Shown: positions 1 to 9,196, counted from the stretch's first letter. The stretch is DNA of 64,000 nt from Microlunatus flavus (GCF_900110855.1 NZ_FOFA01000003.1:372001-436000), one strand, 5' to 3'. Numbers and translations are program-made. The notes: a model not told the origin generated them from the sequence alone.

Positions 1-214
1 TCGCGGCGTCGCCCGGGCGCCGCAGCCGCGACCACCGTGCGTGCAGGTCGACGAACGCGTCCTGCACCAGCTCCTCGGCCCGACCGACGTCCCGCACCAG
101 GAGCCACGCGACCCGGACGAGGCGGACGTGGTGCGTGGCGAACAGGGCCTCGAGCGAGAGCTCGGGCACGGGTTCGCCCGCCCTCGTCGCGTCCACCGGA
201 CTCAGCGCCTCCAC
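1..214 (-). CDS. ECF-family RNA polymerase sigma factor, N-terminal part (runs off left edge)
   Basis: The minus strand encodes a sigma-70 region 2 N-terminus: an acidic leader, then LFATHHVRLVRVAWLLV and AEELVQDAFVDLHARW, the typical region 2.1/2.2 helix pattern of extracytoplasmic-function sigma factors. Two in-frame GTG starts are possible, at 214 and at 196; the second has a GGAGG about 11 nt upstream. Region 4 lies beyond the window, so subfamily and anti-sigma partner cannot be judged. The APH-like gene on the same strand ends 106 bp upstream; co-transcription is possible but unproven. Confidence 0.75.
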   Translation of the reverse strand, partial: MEALSPVDATRAGEPVPELSLEALFATHHVRLVRVAWLLVRDVGRAEELVQDAFVDLHARWSRLRRPGDAA

Positions 215-320
215 ACCCCTTCCACGCGCTGACCCCTCCGCTGGTTGTCACCCGCGACGGAAGAACATCACGACCAGGGCTCCACCACCACGAGAGCGGG
301 CACGGTCGGGCGGGGTCGGC

Positions 321-1181
321 TCAAGCGAGCGCGGCCCGGAGGTCGTCGCGGTGGTCGAGCAGCCAGCGCTGCCGGCGTCGGATCAGGTCGCCGACGCCGT
401 GGTCCCACATCCGCGCCCAGCCGCCGCCGAGGTGCTCGGCCGCGCCTCTCATCGCCCACCACATCCGGTCGGCCCTGGCCACCGCGACGTCGACCAGCGA
501 CGCCCGCTCGGCGGCGCCCAGCCCGTACGCGTCCGCCAGCACCCTCAGCCGCTCGGGCTGCCGCGTGCGGGACCAGCCCGGCCAGACGTCGGCGGGGGCG
601 CGCAGCGGCACCCAGTGGGTCGCGGTGTTGACGAGGTCCTCGAGCCGCGTCGTCGGGCCCGCCAGGTCGAAGTCGATCAGGGCCACGGCGCGGCCCTCGC
701 GGACGACGACGTTCTGCGGCGTGACGTCGTTGTGGCCCACGAGCTCCGGCGGCGGTCCGACCGGCACGGCGGCGGGCCCCGCCTCTGACGGTGACGGCCA
801 GCGGAACCACTGCGTCCCGGTCGGCGCGGCGAACCCGCGGTCGGCCGCGTACCCCTCCGAGGCGTCGTGCAGGTCCCGCAGCAGCCGACCGACGCTGCGC
901 AGCAGCTCGTCGTCGGCCGCCCACGCCGGGGGAGGGTCGCCGGCGACCGCGCCGGGGACGAAGTCGAGCACGTCGCGACCCGCCCGGTCCCGGCCCAGGA
1001 AGCGGGGCGCACCGCGGAACCCGACGGCCTCCAGGTGCTGGAGGTAGTCCGCCACCGCCCCGCTCTGCGCCCGGACCGGCCGGCGCACGGTCGCGCCGAC
1101 CCGCACGACGCCCTCGGTCACGTCCCCGTGCGGCAGCTCGTCCTCGGGCTCGCTCTCGCCGGGCAGCTCCTCGTACGCCAC
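321..1181 (-). CDS. Aminoglycoside/choline-kinase-like phosphotransferase (APH family)
   Basis: A 286-residue kinase-like protein. The APH catalytic signature is clear: HNDVTPQNVVV (Brenner loop, catalytic Asp) followed by ALIDFDLAGP (metal-binding Asp, equivalent of DFG). The N-lobe has the short beta-rich pattern usual for this superfamily. The frame stays open upstream, but I chose the GTG at 1181 (start VAYEELPG) because the residues before it are low-complexity Arg/Pro. The real substrate is unknown; most chromosomal members of this family are not resistance enzymes. It is followed by the ECF sigma gene on the same strand. Confidence 0.8.
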   Translation of the reverse strand: MAYEELPGESEPEDELPHGDVTEGVVRVGATVRRPVRAQSGAVADYLQHLEAVGFRGAPRFLGRDRAGRDVLDFVPGAVAGDPPPAWAADDELLRSVGRLLRDLHDASEGYAADRGFAAPTGTQWFRWPSPSEAGPAAVPVGPPPELVGHNDVTPQNVVVREGRAVALIDFDLAGPTTRLEDLVNTATHWVPLRAPADVWPGWSRTRQPERLRVLADAYGLGAAERASLVDVAVARADRMWWAMRGAAEHLGGGWARMWDHGVGDLIRRRQRWLLDHRDDLRAALA

Positions 1182-1746
1182 GCCCGCATCCTGCCGCTCA
1201 AGCGCCGTGGGGCGAGGGCTCGAGGTCCGAACGCAGGCGGGGCGATGTGTGCGTCGTCGACCGCCATGTTCTCCACGCCGCACGCCGCACGCTGTGACCG
1301 ATACGTCCGACGCGCTGGGTTGGGAGGCGTGCAGCTGCTCCACCCCGCGACCGGGCGGGGTGTGACGCCGCGTCCTTCCGCGTCCTTCCGCGTCCTTCCG
1401 CGGGCTGCGCGGAGCGGCGCGTTCACGTAACTGGCTGTGTTCGCGCCCGCGGTGGCGGACGCCTCCAGGCTGTCCTGCCGTGCCTTCAGACACCGGGTCA
1501 GCCGCAGCGAGGGCTCCGCGTCCAGCCGTTCGACGGCGCCGACGACGAGCGAGGTGGTACCGAGCGTCTTGCTGCGCGGGGCCCGTAGGCGGAGTCGGGC
1601 GTCGTCGCTCCCGCAGCGCTCTTGGCCTGCTTGTCGAAGATCAAACAAGTCTTCACAGGATCTTGCCAGGAAACGCTCAGGTAGGTCATAGTTTGCTGGC
1701 GCCGCGGTCCTCACCATCGTGGACTGCGCCAGACGATCGGAGTCGT
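1182..1746. other. Long intergenic region with 10-bp tandem repeat
   Basis: 565 bp between divergent genes. I find no convincing gene: the ORFs in it are Arg/Ser-rich and match no family I know. Positions 1371-1400 hold three exact tandem copies of a 10-bp unit (cgtccttccg). The part from about 1620 to 1700 is less GC-rich than the surroundings and is the likely promoter area of the secreted amidase gene that follows; no clear -35/-10 pair stands out. Confidence 0.5.
1371..1400. repeat. Three tandem copies of a 10-bp unit
   Basis: The unit cgtccttccg occurs three times without mismatch. It lies upstream of the amidase gene and downstream of the start of the kinase gene. It could be a slippage-prone spacer; no function is evident. 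Confidence 0.85.
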
Positions 1747-3102
1747 GTGAACAGAATTCGGGCCGCGGCCGGGCTGACAGCGGCGGCCATCGTGTCGACA
1801 CTGGGCGCGGCGGGCCTTTCCCCCGCCGTCGCCGACACCTCCCCGGCGATCACGAGCGCCGACCAGCTGGCGATCGCGCAGTACTACCAGTCGAAGAAGG
1901 TCATCGGGCAGGGTCTCCAGCCCACCTCGCTCAACACGTCCACCGTGCAGGCACCTGCGAGCGTGGGCAACGCGTACCTGCAGGACTTCTACGCGTCGTA
2001 CGCGGACGACCCCGACGTCGTCATCAAGGGCGTCCAGATCACCCCGACCATCCTGCTCAAGGTCGTCTCCGGCAGCGTGATCACCTACCGCGTCTCGGTG
2101 CGCGTGAGCTTCCAGCTGCACGACAACAGCGACGGCACCGACTTCACGGGCGGGGAGACCGTCGACCACACGATCCAGGCCGTCAACAAGCTCGTCACCA
2201 TCACCGACCCGACGACATTCGCGGCGTCGACGTCCACGACCACCTCGATCCAGAGCGACGGCGCCCTCGACGTCTCCACCGCTCCGCTCGTCGCCGTGAC
2301 GGGCACGACGGAAGACGCGCAGGTCGCCGCCATGTCCTCCACGGCTGCACCTCTGCCTGCCTGGCAGCTGCAGCTCAAGCAGGTGAGTGACGACCAGGGT
2401 GCTGGTGCGTCCAGGATCGCGGCCGACGAGGAGACCAGCGGGTCGCAGTTCAGCGAGGACACGGTCGAACGCCTGGACCTCTCCAAGACCCCGTACGCCG
2501 CGGACGATCCGGCCGCCGACGATCCGGCTGCCGCTGAGTACACGGTCGACACGACGGCCAGGGCGTCGTCGACCAACTACTTCCCCTCTCTCAACTTCCG
2601 CGCCGCCGCGAGCTACGCATCCTTGTGGACAGACGACAACCACGCCGGCAAGATCAACACGAAGTACGGGGACGCGGGGGACAACTGCACGAACTTCATC
2701 TCCCAGGCTCTCTACTCAGGAGGCTGGAAGACCCGCAACACGACCTACGCCGGTCGGAAGTGGAAGAGTCGCTGGCACTGGAACTACCGCGGGCCAGGGA
2801 AGTACACCTACACCTGGTCACGAGCGCACTACAGCTACCGTCGGATGGTTGCGGTCGGGAACAGGCTGACCTTCGCCAACATGGAGAACGCCGGTCTGGC
2901 GGACCTCGGCTACTTCGACTGGAACGTCGGTGGGGCAACCGCCAACGACGGGGTGATGGACCACGTCATGATCGTGACGAAGCGCACGAAGAAGCACCCT
3001 TACTTCTCGCAGAAGTCCGGCAACCGCCACAACGTCCCGCCCCGCGAGGTCCGCAAGAACATCGGAAACCACACCTACAAGTTCTATGGGGTGCACACCT
3101 GA
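1747..3102 (+). CDS. Secreted protein with C-terminal amidase domain (Amidase_6-like)
   Basis: 451 residues from a GTG at 1747 (GGAG a few bases upstream; the frame is open further upstream but Arg-rich). Residues 1-30 form a Sec signal peptide (NRIR, hydrophobic AAAIVSTLGAAG, cleavage near PAVADT). A long Asp/Ser/Thr-rich middle follows. The last ~150 residues contain GDNCTNFISQALYSGG and later MDHVMIVT, the Cys and His motifs of the putative amidase domain family found in bacterial surface proteins. Likely a cell-wall or extracellular amidase/peptidase; substrate unknown. A membrane-protein gene starts 2 bp after its stop, so the two are probably co-transcribed. Confidence 0.8.
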   Translation: MNRIRAAAGLTAAAIVSTLGAAGLSPAVADTSPAITSADQLAIAQYYQSKKVIGQGLQPTSLNTSTVQAPASVGNAYLQDFYASYADDPDVVIKGVQITPTILLKVVSGSVITYRVSVRVSFQLHDNSDGTDFTGGETVDHTIQAVNKLVTITDPTTFAASTSTTTSIQSDGALDVSTAPLVAVTGTTEDAQVAAMSSTAAPLPAWQLQLKQVSDDQGAGASRIAADEETSGSQFSEDTVERLDLSKTPYAADDPAADDPAAAEYTVDTTARASSTNYFPSLNFRAAASYASLWTDDNHAGKINTKYGDAGDNCTNFISQALYSGGWKTRNTTYAGRKWKSRWHWNYRGPGKYTYTWSRAHYSYRRMVAVGNRLTFANMENAGLADLGYFDWNVGGATANDGVMDHVMIVTKRTKKHPYFSQKSGNRHNVPPREVRKNIGNHTYKFYGVHT

Positions 3103-3103
3103 G

Positions 3104-3556
3104 ATGGATGCTCCTGGCTTCCCGGCGGACCCGAGCGTGTGGCGCGTCCTGCTCGTCTGGTTGGTGCCGATGGCCGTCGCGGTCGCTGCTGTTGTCGTCG
3201 CGGTCACGGCGAGACGCAGCCGTCAGCTCGACGGGCTACGGAGGGCGCTGTCGATCGCCGCGGTTCTCGCGGTCGTCGTCCCGGCCTTCTTCCTGGTCTT
3301 CCCGACCCAACGGCACGATGTGAACGGGGTGGTCGAGTGCCCGCTCAGCGGCGCTGCCCAGTCGGTGATGCCCGGCGACCACGACAGCGAGCTCTACCGG
3401 TTCTGGGAACCGTGCGTCCGCGCCTCGCGTCGTGCCGTCGGCTTGTCGACGGGCGGGTACGCGCTCGTGGCCGGCCTCGTCGGGCTGGTGGTCCTCAATG
3501 CGCCACGCAGGGATCGGGCACCGCAGGCTCCGACCAGGACGGCCGTGCGTCTGTAG
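3104..3556 (+). CDS. Small membrane protein, unknown function
   Basis: 150 residues starting MDAPGFPAD, 2 bp after the amidase stop. Three hydrophobic segments are visible: about residues 13-36 (VPMAVAVAAVVVAV), 50-66 (LSIAAVLAVVVPAFFLVF) and 120-138 (YALVAGLVGLVVL). Two Cys (VECPLSG and WEPCVRAS) lie between the second and third segments, on one side of the membrane, and could form a disulphide. No family recognised. The tight spacing suggests translational coupling with the amidase. Confidence 0.65.
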   Translation: MDAPGFPADPSVWRVLLVWLVPMAVAVAAVVVAVTARRSRQLDGLRRALSIAAVLAVVVPAFFLVFPTQRHDVNGVVECPLSGAAQSVMPGDHDSELYRFWEPCVRASRRAVGLSTGGYALVAGLVGLVVLNAPRRDRAPQAPTRTAVRL

Positions 3557-3571
3557 ACACGCTCCGCCCGC

Positions 3572-4918
3572 TCAGTTCCAGACGGTCACGGTGAGGGTCG
3601 AGCCTGGCGGCGCCGGGTTGGGCTGGACGTCGCCGACCACGCCGGTCATGTCGCCGGGCTCGCGCGAGCCGGGGCAGTCGGCGTACACGTACCTGACCGT
3701 GAATCCGGCCTGGCTGGCGCTGGGGACGTAGACGTTCCCGGCGCCGGTGGTGATGGTTCCGCCGTTCTGCACGTAGTCGACGGTGTCCCACTGCGGCACG
3801 GGCACGAGGTCGTCGGCGGCGACCGGCTTGGGCACGGGCATCACGGTGGGCAGGACGCCCTGCGGGTAGACGATGCCGCGCGCCTTCGCGTACTCGGCCG
3901 GCATCGTCGCGTCCGCCGGTGAGTTGACGGCCGCGCTCGCCGCCTGGGCGATCAGGTCGAGGTCGGCCTGGAAGCCGGCGCCGGCGGCTCTGATGTCGGC
4001 CGGGGTGACACCGGCGGGGAAGTCGTACCGGCTGGTGTGGTCGCCGATGAACTCCATCAGGTTCAGGTCGTCCAGCAGCGTGCTGCGCCGGTGGGCGCAG
4101 TACATCAGCACGTCCTGGGCGTGCTGGATGTCGACGGCGTTGAGTGGTGGCGGTCCCAGCGCGATCCCGATCGGCGCCAGCGTCACGTAGTAGGGCTTGG
4201 CGACCGCGTCCGGCGAGGTGGTGAACGACTGCAGGAAGGCGTTCGCGTTGTCGAGCAGCTGCAGCGGGTCGGTCGGGTCGGTGATCTTCAGGTCCGTGGG
4301 ACCGCCCTCGTGGTACATCTGCACGAAGACCTCGCTCTGGTACTTCTTCAGCACGCTGTTGAAGTTGAGCTTGGCCTCGGCGGAGAAGAGCCCGTAGCTG
4401 CCCTGCAGGTCGTCGGAGATGTGCTCGGTGTCCTCCGAGCTGCGGGTGTCCACCCGCAGGACGCCGACGAACATGCCGCCCCGCTGCAGGCCGCGGACGA
4501 AGACGTTGCCGTAGCGCGACTCGAAGAGATCGGGGCGGTCGACGAGGGCGGCGGCGTCCGACGTCAGGGTCGGGACGTCGATCTGGAGGAACTCCAGCTC
4601 GACGGTCACGGTGACCGTCATGAACAGCGAGCTGGACTGCACCTTCGAGCTCTGGGCGAAGCTGAAGCGGTTGGACACGCCCGCCCCGAAGGCGGCGCAG
4701 CCGTAGCTCGCGTCGACGTCGATGCCGAGCGACTGCTCGAGGTCGCTGGTCGTGTGGATGCGCGACACGGTGAAGTTCACCGTGGCGCCCTGGGCGCGGT
4801 CGACGCCGGTCACGGCGCCCGTCACGGCGGTCGCCATCGGGCTGCCGGAGAGCAGGTCGGCGCCCAGTCCGACGTCGTAGCCCGTCCGGTACGGGACCGG
4901 GATCTGCTGGATGGCCAT
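3572..4918 (-). CDS. MACPF-like (perforin/complement-type) protein with PASTA-like C-terminus
   Basis: 448 residues, no signal peptide. The region around residues 135-160 reads RYGNVFVRGL then RGGMFVGVLRV, which fits the MACPF signature (Y-G-x-x-F/Y, then about 7-9 residues to G-G) between beta-strand-rich blocks. Ser/Thr-rich stretches before it (SSKVQSSSLFMTVTVTVELE) and after it could be the membrane-inserting TMH regions. The last ~55 residues (SASQAGFTVRYVYAD, then PNPAPPGSTLTVTVW) look like a PASTA domain. Start ATG has GAGGAG 7 nt upstream. It is the second gene of a unit with the ORF at 4961-5614. Assignment rests on motif reading only; function as a toxin or an attachment factor is inference. 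Confidence 0.55.
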   Translation of the reverse strand: MAIQQIPVPYRTGYDVGLGADLLSGSPMATAVTGAVTGVDRAQGATVNFTVSRIHTTSDLEQSLGIDVDASYGCAAFGAGVSNRFSFAQSSKVQSSSLFMTVTVTVELEFLQIDVPTLTSDAAALVDRPDLFESRYGNVFVRGLQRGGMFVGVLRVDTRSSEDTEHISDDLQGSYGLFSAEAKLNFNSVLKKYQSEVFVQMYHEGGPTDLKITDPTDPLQLLDNANAFLQSFTTSPDAVAKPYYVTLAPIGIALGPPPLNAVDIQHAQDVLMYCAHRRSTLLDDLNLMEFIGDHTSRYDFPAGVTPADIRAAGAGFQADLDLIAQAASAAVNSPADATMPAEYAKARGIVYPQGVLPTVMPVPKPVAADDLVPVPQWDTVDYVQNGGTITTGAGNVYVPSASQAGFTVRYVYADCPGSREPGDMTGVVGDVQPNPAPPGSTLTVTVWN

Positions 4919-4960
4919 GGTCGGCTCCTCGAGGTCAGGGTGATGGGGTCCGTGCGCCGG

Positions 4961-5614
4961 TCAGGTGAGCTCGATCCACTCCACGCCGTCGGAGTCCGCC
5001 CTGGCGTGGAGCAGGCCGACCTGGCTGAGCGAGTCCGGCTCGGCCTTGAGGTGCTCCTCGGCCACGGGAAAGGCCGCCCAGTAGTCGGTGAAGGCGTTGC
5101 CGTGCCAGAAACCCTGCTCGGTGACCTGGTCGCCGGTCGCCGAGTGCTGCGGGTTCTGGCAGAAGGGCAGGAACAGCTCGTCGGCGCCCATGGCTCGGAC
5201 GGAACGCGTGTTCGCCGCTGCGAGCTCGGCAGGGTCGCTCAGGTCCGGGAGCGGCTCGCCCTCGGGGATCCCGACCGCGATCAGCAGGTGCACGGCGACC
5301 CCGATGCCCCCGGACAACCCCGCGTCAGCCCACTCGGCCGCCCAGCCGGCGAAGGCGAAGACCGCGGTGGCCGCCAGCTCGACACCCTTGCCGTCCTCCG
5401 GCTCCGCCGGGGTGATCGGGTTGATCTGGATCGGTGTGCCCTCCGCCGCGGCGTCCTGCTGCCCGGCCAGGACGCCCTCGCGGTAGGCCTGCGCCTGGTT
5501 CTCCTCCAGCACCGCGGGCGGATCGACCTGGCTGCCGGGCTGGGCGAGGCCGGCGTCGTGACCGTCCTGCCACGACGTCTCCCACTCGGTCCCCACGTAC
5601 GGGTTGTCGGTCAC
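4961..5614 (-). CDS. Hypothetical protein encoded just upstream of the MACPF-like gene
   Basis: 217 residues from a GTG at 5614 with AGGAC at good spacing. N-terminus is hydrophilic (TDNPYVGTEWETSWQDGHDA). A central hydrophobic stretch (VELAATAVFAFAGWAAEWAD, then GGIGVAVHLLIAVGIP) is followed by an acidic tail with FCQNPQH and WHGNAFTDYWAAFP. I do not recognise the family. The gene precedes the MACPF-like gene by 42 bp on the same strand, so a joint role is likely but untested. Confidence 0.6.
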   Translation of the reverse strand: MTDNPYVGTEWETSWQDGHDAGLAQPGSQVDPPAVLEENQAQAYREGVLAGQQDAAAEGTPIQINPITPAEPEDGKGVELAATAVFAFAGWAAEWADAGLSGGIGVAVHLLIAVGIPEGEPLPDLSDPAELAAANTRSVRAMGADELFLPFCQNPQHSATGDQVTEQGFWHGNAFTDYWAAFPVAEEHLKAEPDSLSQVGLLHARADSDGVEWIELT

Positions 5615-5786
5615 GGCTCTGTCCTTCCGACGGCGGCTGGTTGCTGGCAGACAGGAGCGCTGAGCAGCCCCGCTGATACCCCCGGCTGAGGGTTCGGCGA
5701 GGTCACGAGAGGAGTCCGGGGCACCGGGCCCGTCGGCCACCCCGGCCGTCGAACGGAGGCGCGTCCCCGTCTGGGACCATCGGGGC

Positions 5787-6299
5787 GTGCCCACCTCCCC
5801 GAACCCGACGGCTCTCGACGTGATCGGCGAGCCGGCCAAGGTCCAGATCGAGGCGTTCCTCGACGAGCACCGGGCTGGGCTCGACGACTGCCTGGACGGG
5901 CTCGACGAGGAGCAGGCACGGCGCCGCCTCGTGGAGTCGAAGACGACCCTGCTCGGCCTGGTCAAGCACGCGACGTTCGTCGAGAAGGTGTGGTTCGGCG
6001 AGGCCGTCACCGGCCGTTCCCGCGAGGAGCTCGGGATCCAGGCCGGCCCGGACGAGTCCTTCGACCTGGTCGACGACGACACCATCACCTCGGTCCGCAG
6101 CGCCCACGTCCAGGCGTGCGCCGCCTCACGGCGAGCGGTGGCGGGCCTCGACCTCGACGACGTGCTGCGCGGCAACCGTCGCGGTCCGCTGCCGCTGCGC
6201 TGGGTCTACCTCCAGGTGCTGCGCGAGCTCGCGCAGCACTGCGGGCACGCGGACATCCTCCGCGAGCAGATCCTCGCCGGCCGCGACCAGGGTCGATGA
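5787..6299 (+). CDS. DinB/DUF664-family protein
   Basis: 170 residues. The four-helix DinB pattern is clear: an early helix, LVKHATFVEKVWFGE with the first His, a middle with HVQACAASRRA, and RELAQHCGHADILREQIL with two further His, the usual metal-binding set of DUF664. The family is thought to include thiol-dependent (bacillithiol/mycothiol) transferases; in an actinomycete mycothiol would be the likely cofactor, which is inference. The GTG start was chosen because the frame becomes non-conserved upstream. Confidence 0.85.
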   Translation: MPTSPNPTALDVIGEPAKVQIEAFLDEHRAGLDDCLDGLDEEQARRRLVESKTTLLGLVKHATFVEKVWFGEAVTGRSREELGIQAGPDESFDLVDDDTITSVRSAHVQACAASRRAVAGLDLDDVLRGNRRGPLPLRWVYLQVLRELAQHCGHADILREQILAGRDQGR

Positions 6300-6381
6300 G
6301 GCTCGCGGGGAGCAGGAGGCGGGTCCCTACGCTCGGACGTGAGGGACGCCGTACCGACGGACGTCGAAGGAGCCTGCGCGC

Positions 6382-7206
6382 ATGAGCACGACCGAGATCG
6401 ACGGCGCGTCGATCTACCACCGGGTGACCGGCGACGCGGGAAGTCCGCCGTTGTTCCTGGTCCACGGCCTCTACGGGGACTCGACGACGGTGCAGGACCT
6501 CGCCACCGCGCTCGCCGCCCGCTTCCGTGTCGTGGCCCCGGACATGCTCGGCCACGGGCGCTCGACCCACCCGCGCCACTTCACCCTGGCCGACCAGGGC
6601 CGCGCCCTGAACGGTCTCGTCGCGGCCCTCGGCTACGACCGCGCGGTGCTGGTGGGGGTCTCGATGGGCTCCTACGTCGCCGCACAGGCAGCCGTCCTGG
6701 AGCCGGACCGCGTCTCGCGGCTCGTCCTCGTCGTCCCCAAGGCGCACGGCACGTCGTCGTCGTCGGTCGCCTACGCCCAGCGGATGGGCTTCGACCTCGC
6801 CGCGGCCACGCCCGAGGAGCAGCTGTCGTTCATGGCGGGGGCGGTCTGGTCACCGGCGACGTCCGCGGAGCGTCGGGAGGAGATCATGGCCTCCGCCCAG
6901 GCTCCGGACCAGGTCCTGCTGAGCGTCGACGAACGAGCCGCGGTCGAGGAGTCCCTGGCCGGGTTCGACCTGCGGCCCGACCTCGCGAGGATCACGGCGC
7001 CGACGCTGGTCGTGTCCGGCCGTTCGGACGGGCTGAACCCGCCCGCAGCCGGCGAGGAGCTCGCCCGGGGTGTGCCCGGTGCCAGGTTCGAGGTCTACGA
7101 GAGCTCGGGCCACATGCTCAGCTTCGAGGAACGAGACCGCCTGGTCGCCGACGTGATCGGCTTCGTCGACGAGTCACCGGTCGGCGAGGAGACCACGGGC
7201 AGCTGA
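6382..7206 (+). CDS. Alpha/beta-hydrolase fold protein
   Basis: 274 residues. Shows the oxyanion-region HGLYGDS, the nucleophile elbow GVSMGSYVA (Ser), a late acid (SGRSDGLNPP) and the catalytic His in SSGHMLSF. The size is typical of single-domain esterase/hydrolases. An AAGGAG lies 8-13 bp upstream of the ATG. It stands alone between the DinB gene and the FAD monooxygenase; no substrate can be read from the sequence. Confidence 0.85.
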   Translation: MSTTEIDGASIYHRVTGDAGSPPLFLVHGLYGDSTTVQDLATALAARFRVVAPDMLGHGRSTHPRHFTLADQGRALNGLVAALGYDRAVLVGVSMGSYVAAQAAVLEPDRVSRLVLVVPKAHGTSSSSVAYAQRMGFDLAAATPEEQLSFMAGAVWSPATSAERREEIMASAQAPDQVLLSVDERAAVEESLAGFDLRPDLARITAPTLVVSGRSDGLNPPAAGEELARGVPGARFEVYESSGHMLSFEERDRLVADVIGFVDESPVGEETTGS

Positions 7207-7421
7207 GGGCTGTCGCCGAGAACACACCGGCACCCGCTCCTCGATGGGGGCGCGGCTGGACCACCGTTGTGTACGCTCCTGGAGTCGCGAAAAACGACGG
7301 CCGCGTCGACGGCCGTCGCCTGCAGGCCGAGGTCACCCGACCCGGTTCAGCGTCTCCCCGCAGTGGCCCTGGTGGGCCACGCTCGGAGCTCGCCCGCGAG
7401 CTCCAGATCAGGAGCGCTTCC

Positions 7422-8552
7422 GTGCCTTCACCCATCACCGTCATCGGCGCCGGCCTCGGCGGCCTCGTCCTCGCCCGGATCCTCGGGCAGGCCGGCATCG
7501 AGGTGGTCGTCTACGAGGCCGAGCCCTCGATCGACGCGCGCGCCCAGGGCGGCCTGCTCGACCTCCACGCGTACAACGGCCAGCTCGCCGTGCGCGCGGC
7601 GGGGCTGTGGGACACGTTCACCGGCCTCGTCCGCCCCGGCGAGGACGCCAAGCGCGTCGTCGACCGGGACGGGACCGTGCTGTTCGACCACCCCGGCAGC
7701 ACGGACGGCACCCGCCCGGAGATCGACCGGGGCGACCTGCGGCGCATGCTCGTCGACTCCCTGCAGCCCGGCACGATCCGCTGGGGGCACAAGCTCACCG
7801 CGATCGGCGTCGACGCCGACGGGCGCCGCGAGCTGCAGTTCGCGAACGGGCACCGGGCCGTCGCCGAGGTGCTCGTGGGCGCCGACGGTGCCTGGTCGCG
7901 GGTGCGGCCCCTGCTGACCGAGGCCCGCCCCCAGTACAGCGGGGTCACGTTCATCGAGACCACCCTCGCCGACGGGCCCGGGCGCTTCCCGGAGGCCGCG
8001 ACGATGGTCGGTGACGGGACGCTCATCGCCCCGTCCCCCGGGCAGGCGGTCATCGCCCACCAGCACGCCGACGGCAGCCTGACCACGTACGCGGCCGTGA
8101 CCCGCCCGGCGGAGTGGCTGGCGTCGGTCGACCTCGACGACCCCGACGGCGGCCAGGGCGAGATCGCGACCGCGTTCGAGGGCTGGGCGCCCCCGCTGCG
8201 CACGCTGGTGACCGAGTCCGACGCCGCCCCGGTCGTCCGGGCGATCCACGCCCTCCCCGTGGGGATCAGCTGGGCTCGGACGCCCGGCGTGACCCTGGTC
8301 GGCGACGCCGCCCACCTGATGTCGCCCTTCGCCGGCGAGGGCGCGAACCTCGCCCTGCTCGACGGGGCCGAGCTCGCCCGCGCGATCGTCGACTCGCCCG
8401 ACGACGCGGAGGCGGCGATCGCCGCGTACGAACGCGACCTCTTCGCCCGCAGCGAGGCGTTCGCCGCGGCGAGCGCGTCCCACCTGGTGCAGTTCTTCGG
8501 CGACGACGCGCCGGGCTCGGTGGCAAGCATGTTCCAGCGCGTGCTGGCCTAA
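7422..8552 (+). CDS. FAD-dependent monooxygenase (TetX-like group)
   Basis: 376 residues from a GTG at 7422 with AGGAG 7 nt upstream. N-terminal Rossmann motif VIGAGLGGLVLARIL, the DG motif LVGADGAWSRVR and the GD motif VTLVGDAAHLMSPFAGEGAN identify a class A flavoprotein hydroxylase using NAD(P)H and O2. The early segment ARAQGGLLDLH resembles the TetX/tetracycline-destructase subgroup, but many relatives have other substrates. It converges with the TetR gene 8582-9196, whose strand and start face the SRPBCC gene instead. Confidence 0.85.
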   Translation: MPSPITVIGAGLGGLVLARILGQAGIEVVVYEAEPSIDARAQGGLLDLHAYNGQLAVRAAGLWDTFTGLVRPGEDAKRVVDRDGTVLFDHPGSTDGTRPEIDRGDLRRMLVDSLQPGTIRWGHKLTAIGVDADGRRELQFANGHRAVAEVLVGADGAWSRVRPLLTEARPQYSGVTFIETTLADGPGRFPEAATMVGDGTLIAPSPGQAVIAHQHADGSLTTYAAVTRPAEWLASVDLDDPDGGQGEIATAFEGWAPPLRTLVTESDAAPVVRAIHALPVGISWARTPGVTLVGDAAHLMSPFAGEGANLALLDGAELARAIVDSPDDAEAAIAAYERDLFARSEAFAAASASHLVQFFGDDAPGSVASMFQRVLA

Positions 8553-8581
8553 GCGAGTCGGCGCGGACCGTGGCGCTGCCC

Positions 8582-9196
8582 TCAGCGCTCCCCGGCGGAG
8601 GGCGCGAGCTCGACGACCAGGGCGCGCGCCGCCTGACGAGCGGCGGCGACCACGGCGCCGTCCGGCACGCCCGCGCCGGCGCCGGCCTGCACGGCGGCGT
8701 TGATCGACAGCAGCGCCATGCGCAGCAGGACGACGGACTCCGGCGTACGGGCGGGCTGCAGCGTGCCCAGCTCGTCGGCGAGCCGCGTCAGGGCGGCGCC
8801 GACGCGGGGCGCCTCGTCGGTCGGGGTCAGGCTGGCGAGCAGGAGCGGGTTGGCGGCGAGGAACCGGATGCCCTGCAGCTTGTCCTCGGTGAACGTGTCG
8901 ACCCACCGGAGGACGGCCGCGCCGAGCAGGTCGGGTGACGGTGGCTGCTCGCGGACCCACGCCAGCAGCGCCTCGGCCTCGTCGCCCCGCTCGTCGAGCA
9001 GGGACTGCACGATCGCTTCCTTGCCGTCGAAGTAGTAGTACAGCGACGCCTTGTTGATCCCGACCTCGTCGGCGATCTGGCGCAGCGAGGTCGCCTCGTA
9101 GCCCTGCTCGGTGAACAGCCGCAGCGCCACGCGCTGGGCCTGGCGGCGGGTCTGCGTACCGCGTGGACCCGGCCGGGCGCTCTGCTTCTCCGCCAT
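8582..9196 (-). CDS. TetR-family transcriptional regulator
   Basis: 204 residues. The N-terminal HTH is standard: ALRLFTEQGYEATSLRQIADEVGINKASLYYYFDGKEAIVQSL. The C-terminal ligand domain is Leu/Ala-rich and unassigned. It is divergent from the SRPBCC gene at 9272; the 75-bp gap between the starts holds palindromic operators, so it probably represses both itself and that gene. Confidence 0.9.
   Translation of the reverse strand: MAEKQSARPGPRGTQTRRQAQRVALRLFTEQGYEATSLRQIADEVGINKASLYYYFDGKEAIVQSLLDERGDEAEALLAWVREQPPSPDLLGAAVLRWVDTFTEDKLQGIRFLAANPLLLASLTPTDEAPRVGAALTRLADELGTLQPARTPESVVLLRMALLSINAAVQAGAGAGVPDGAVVAAARQAARALVVELAPSAGER

Noticed and set aside
1437-1691. 84-codon ORF before the amidase gene
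   Set aside because: Ser/Arg-rich with no start signal; probably leader DNA.
1718-2643. Long minus-strand ORFs opposite the amidase gene
   Set aside because: Arg/Gly/Val-rich mirror frames caused by high GC; no motif, and the plus-strand protein has clear domains.
7422-8552. Tetracycline-inactivating TetX
   Set aside because: Only general class A flavin monooxygenase motifs are visible; similarity in the N-terminal part is not enough for that name.
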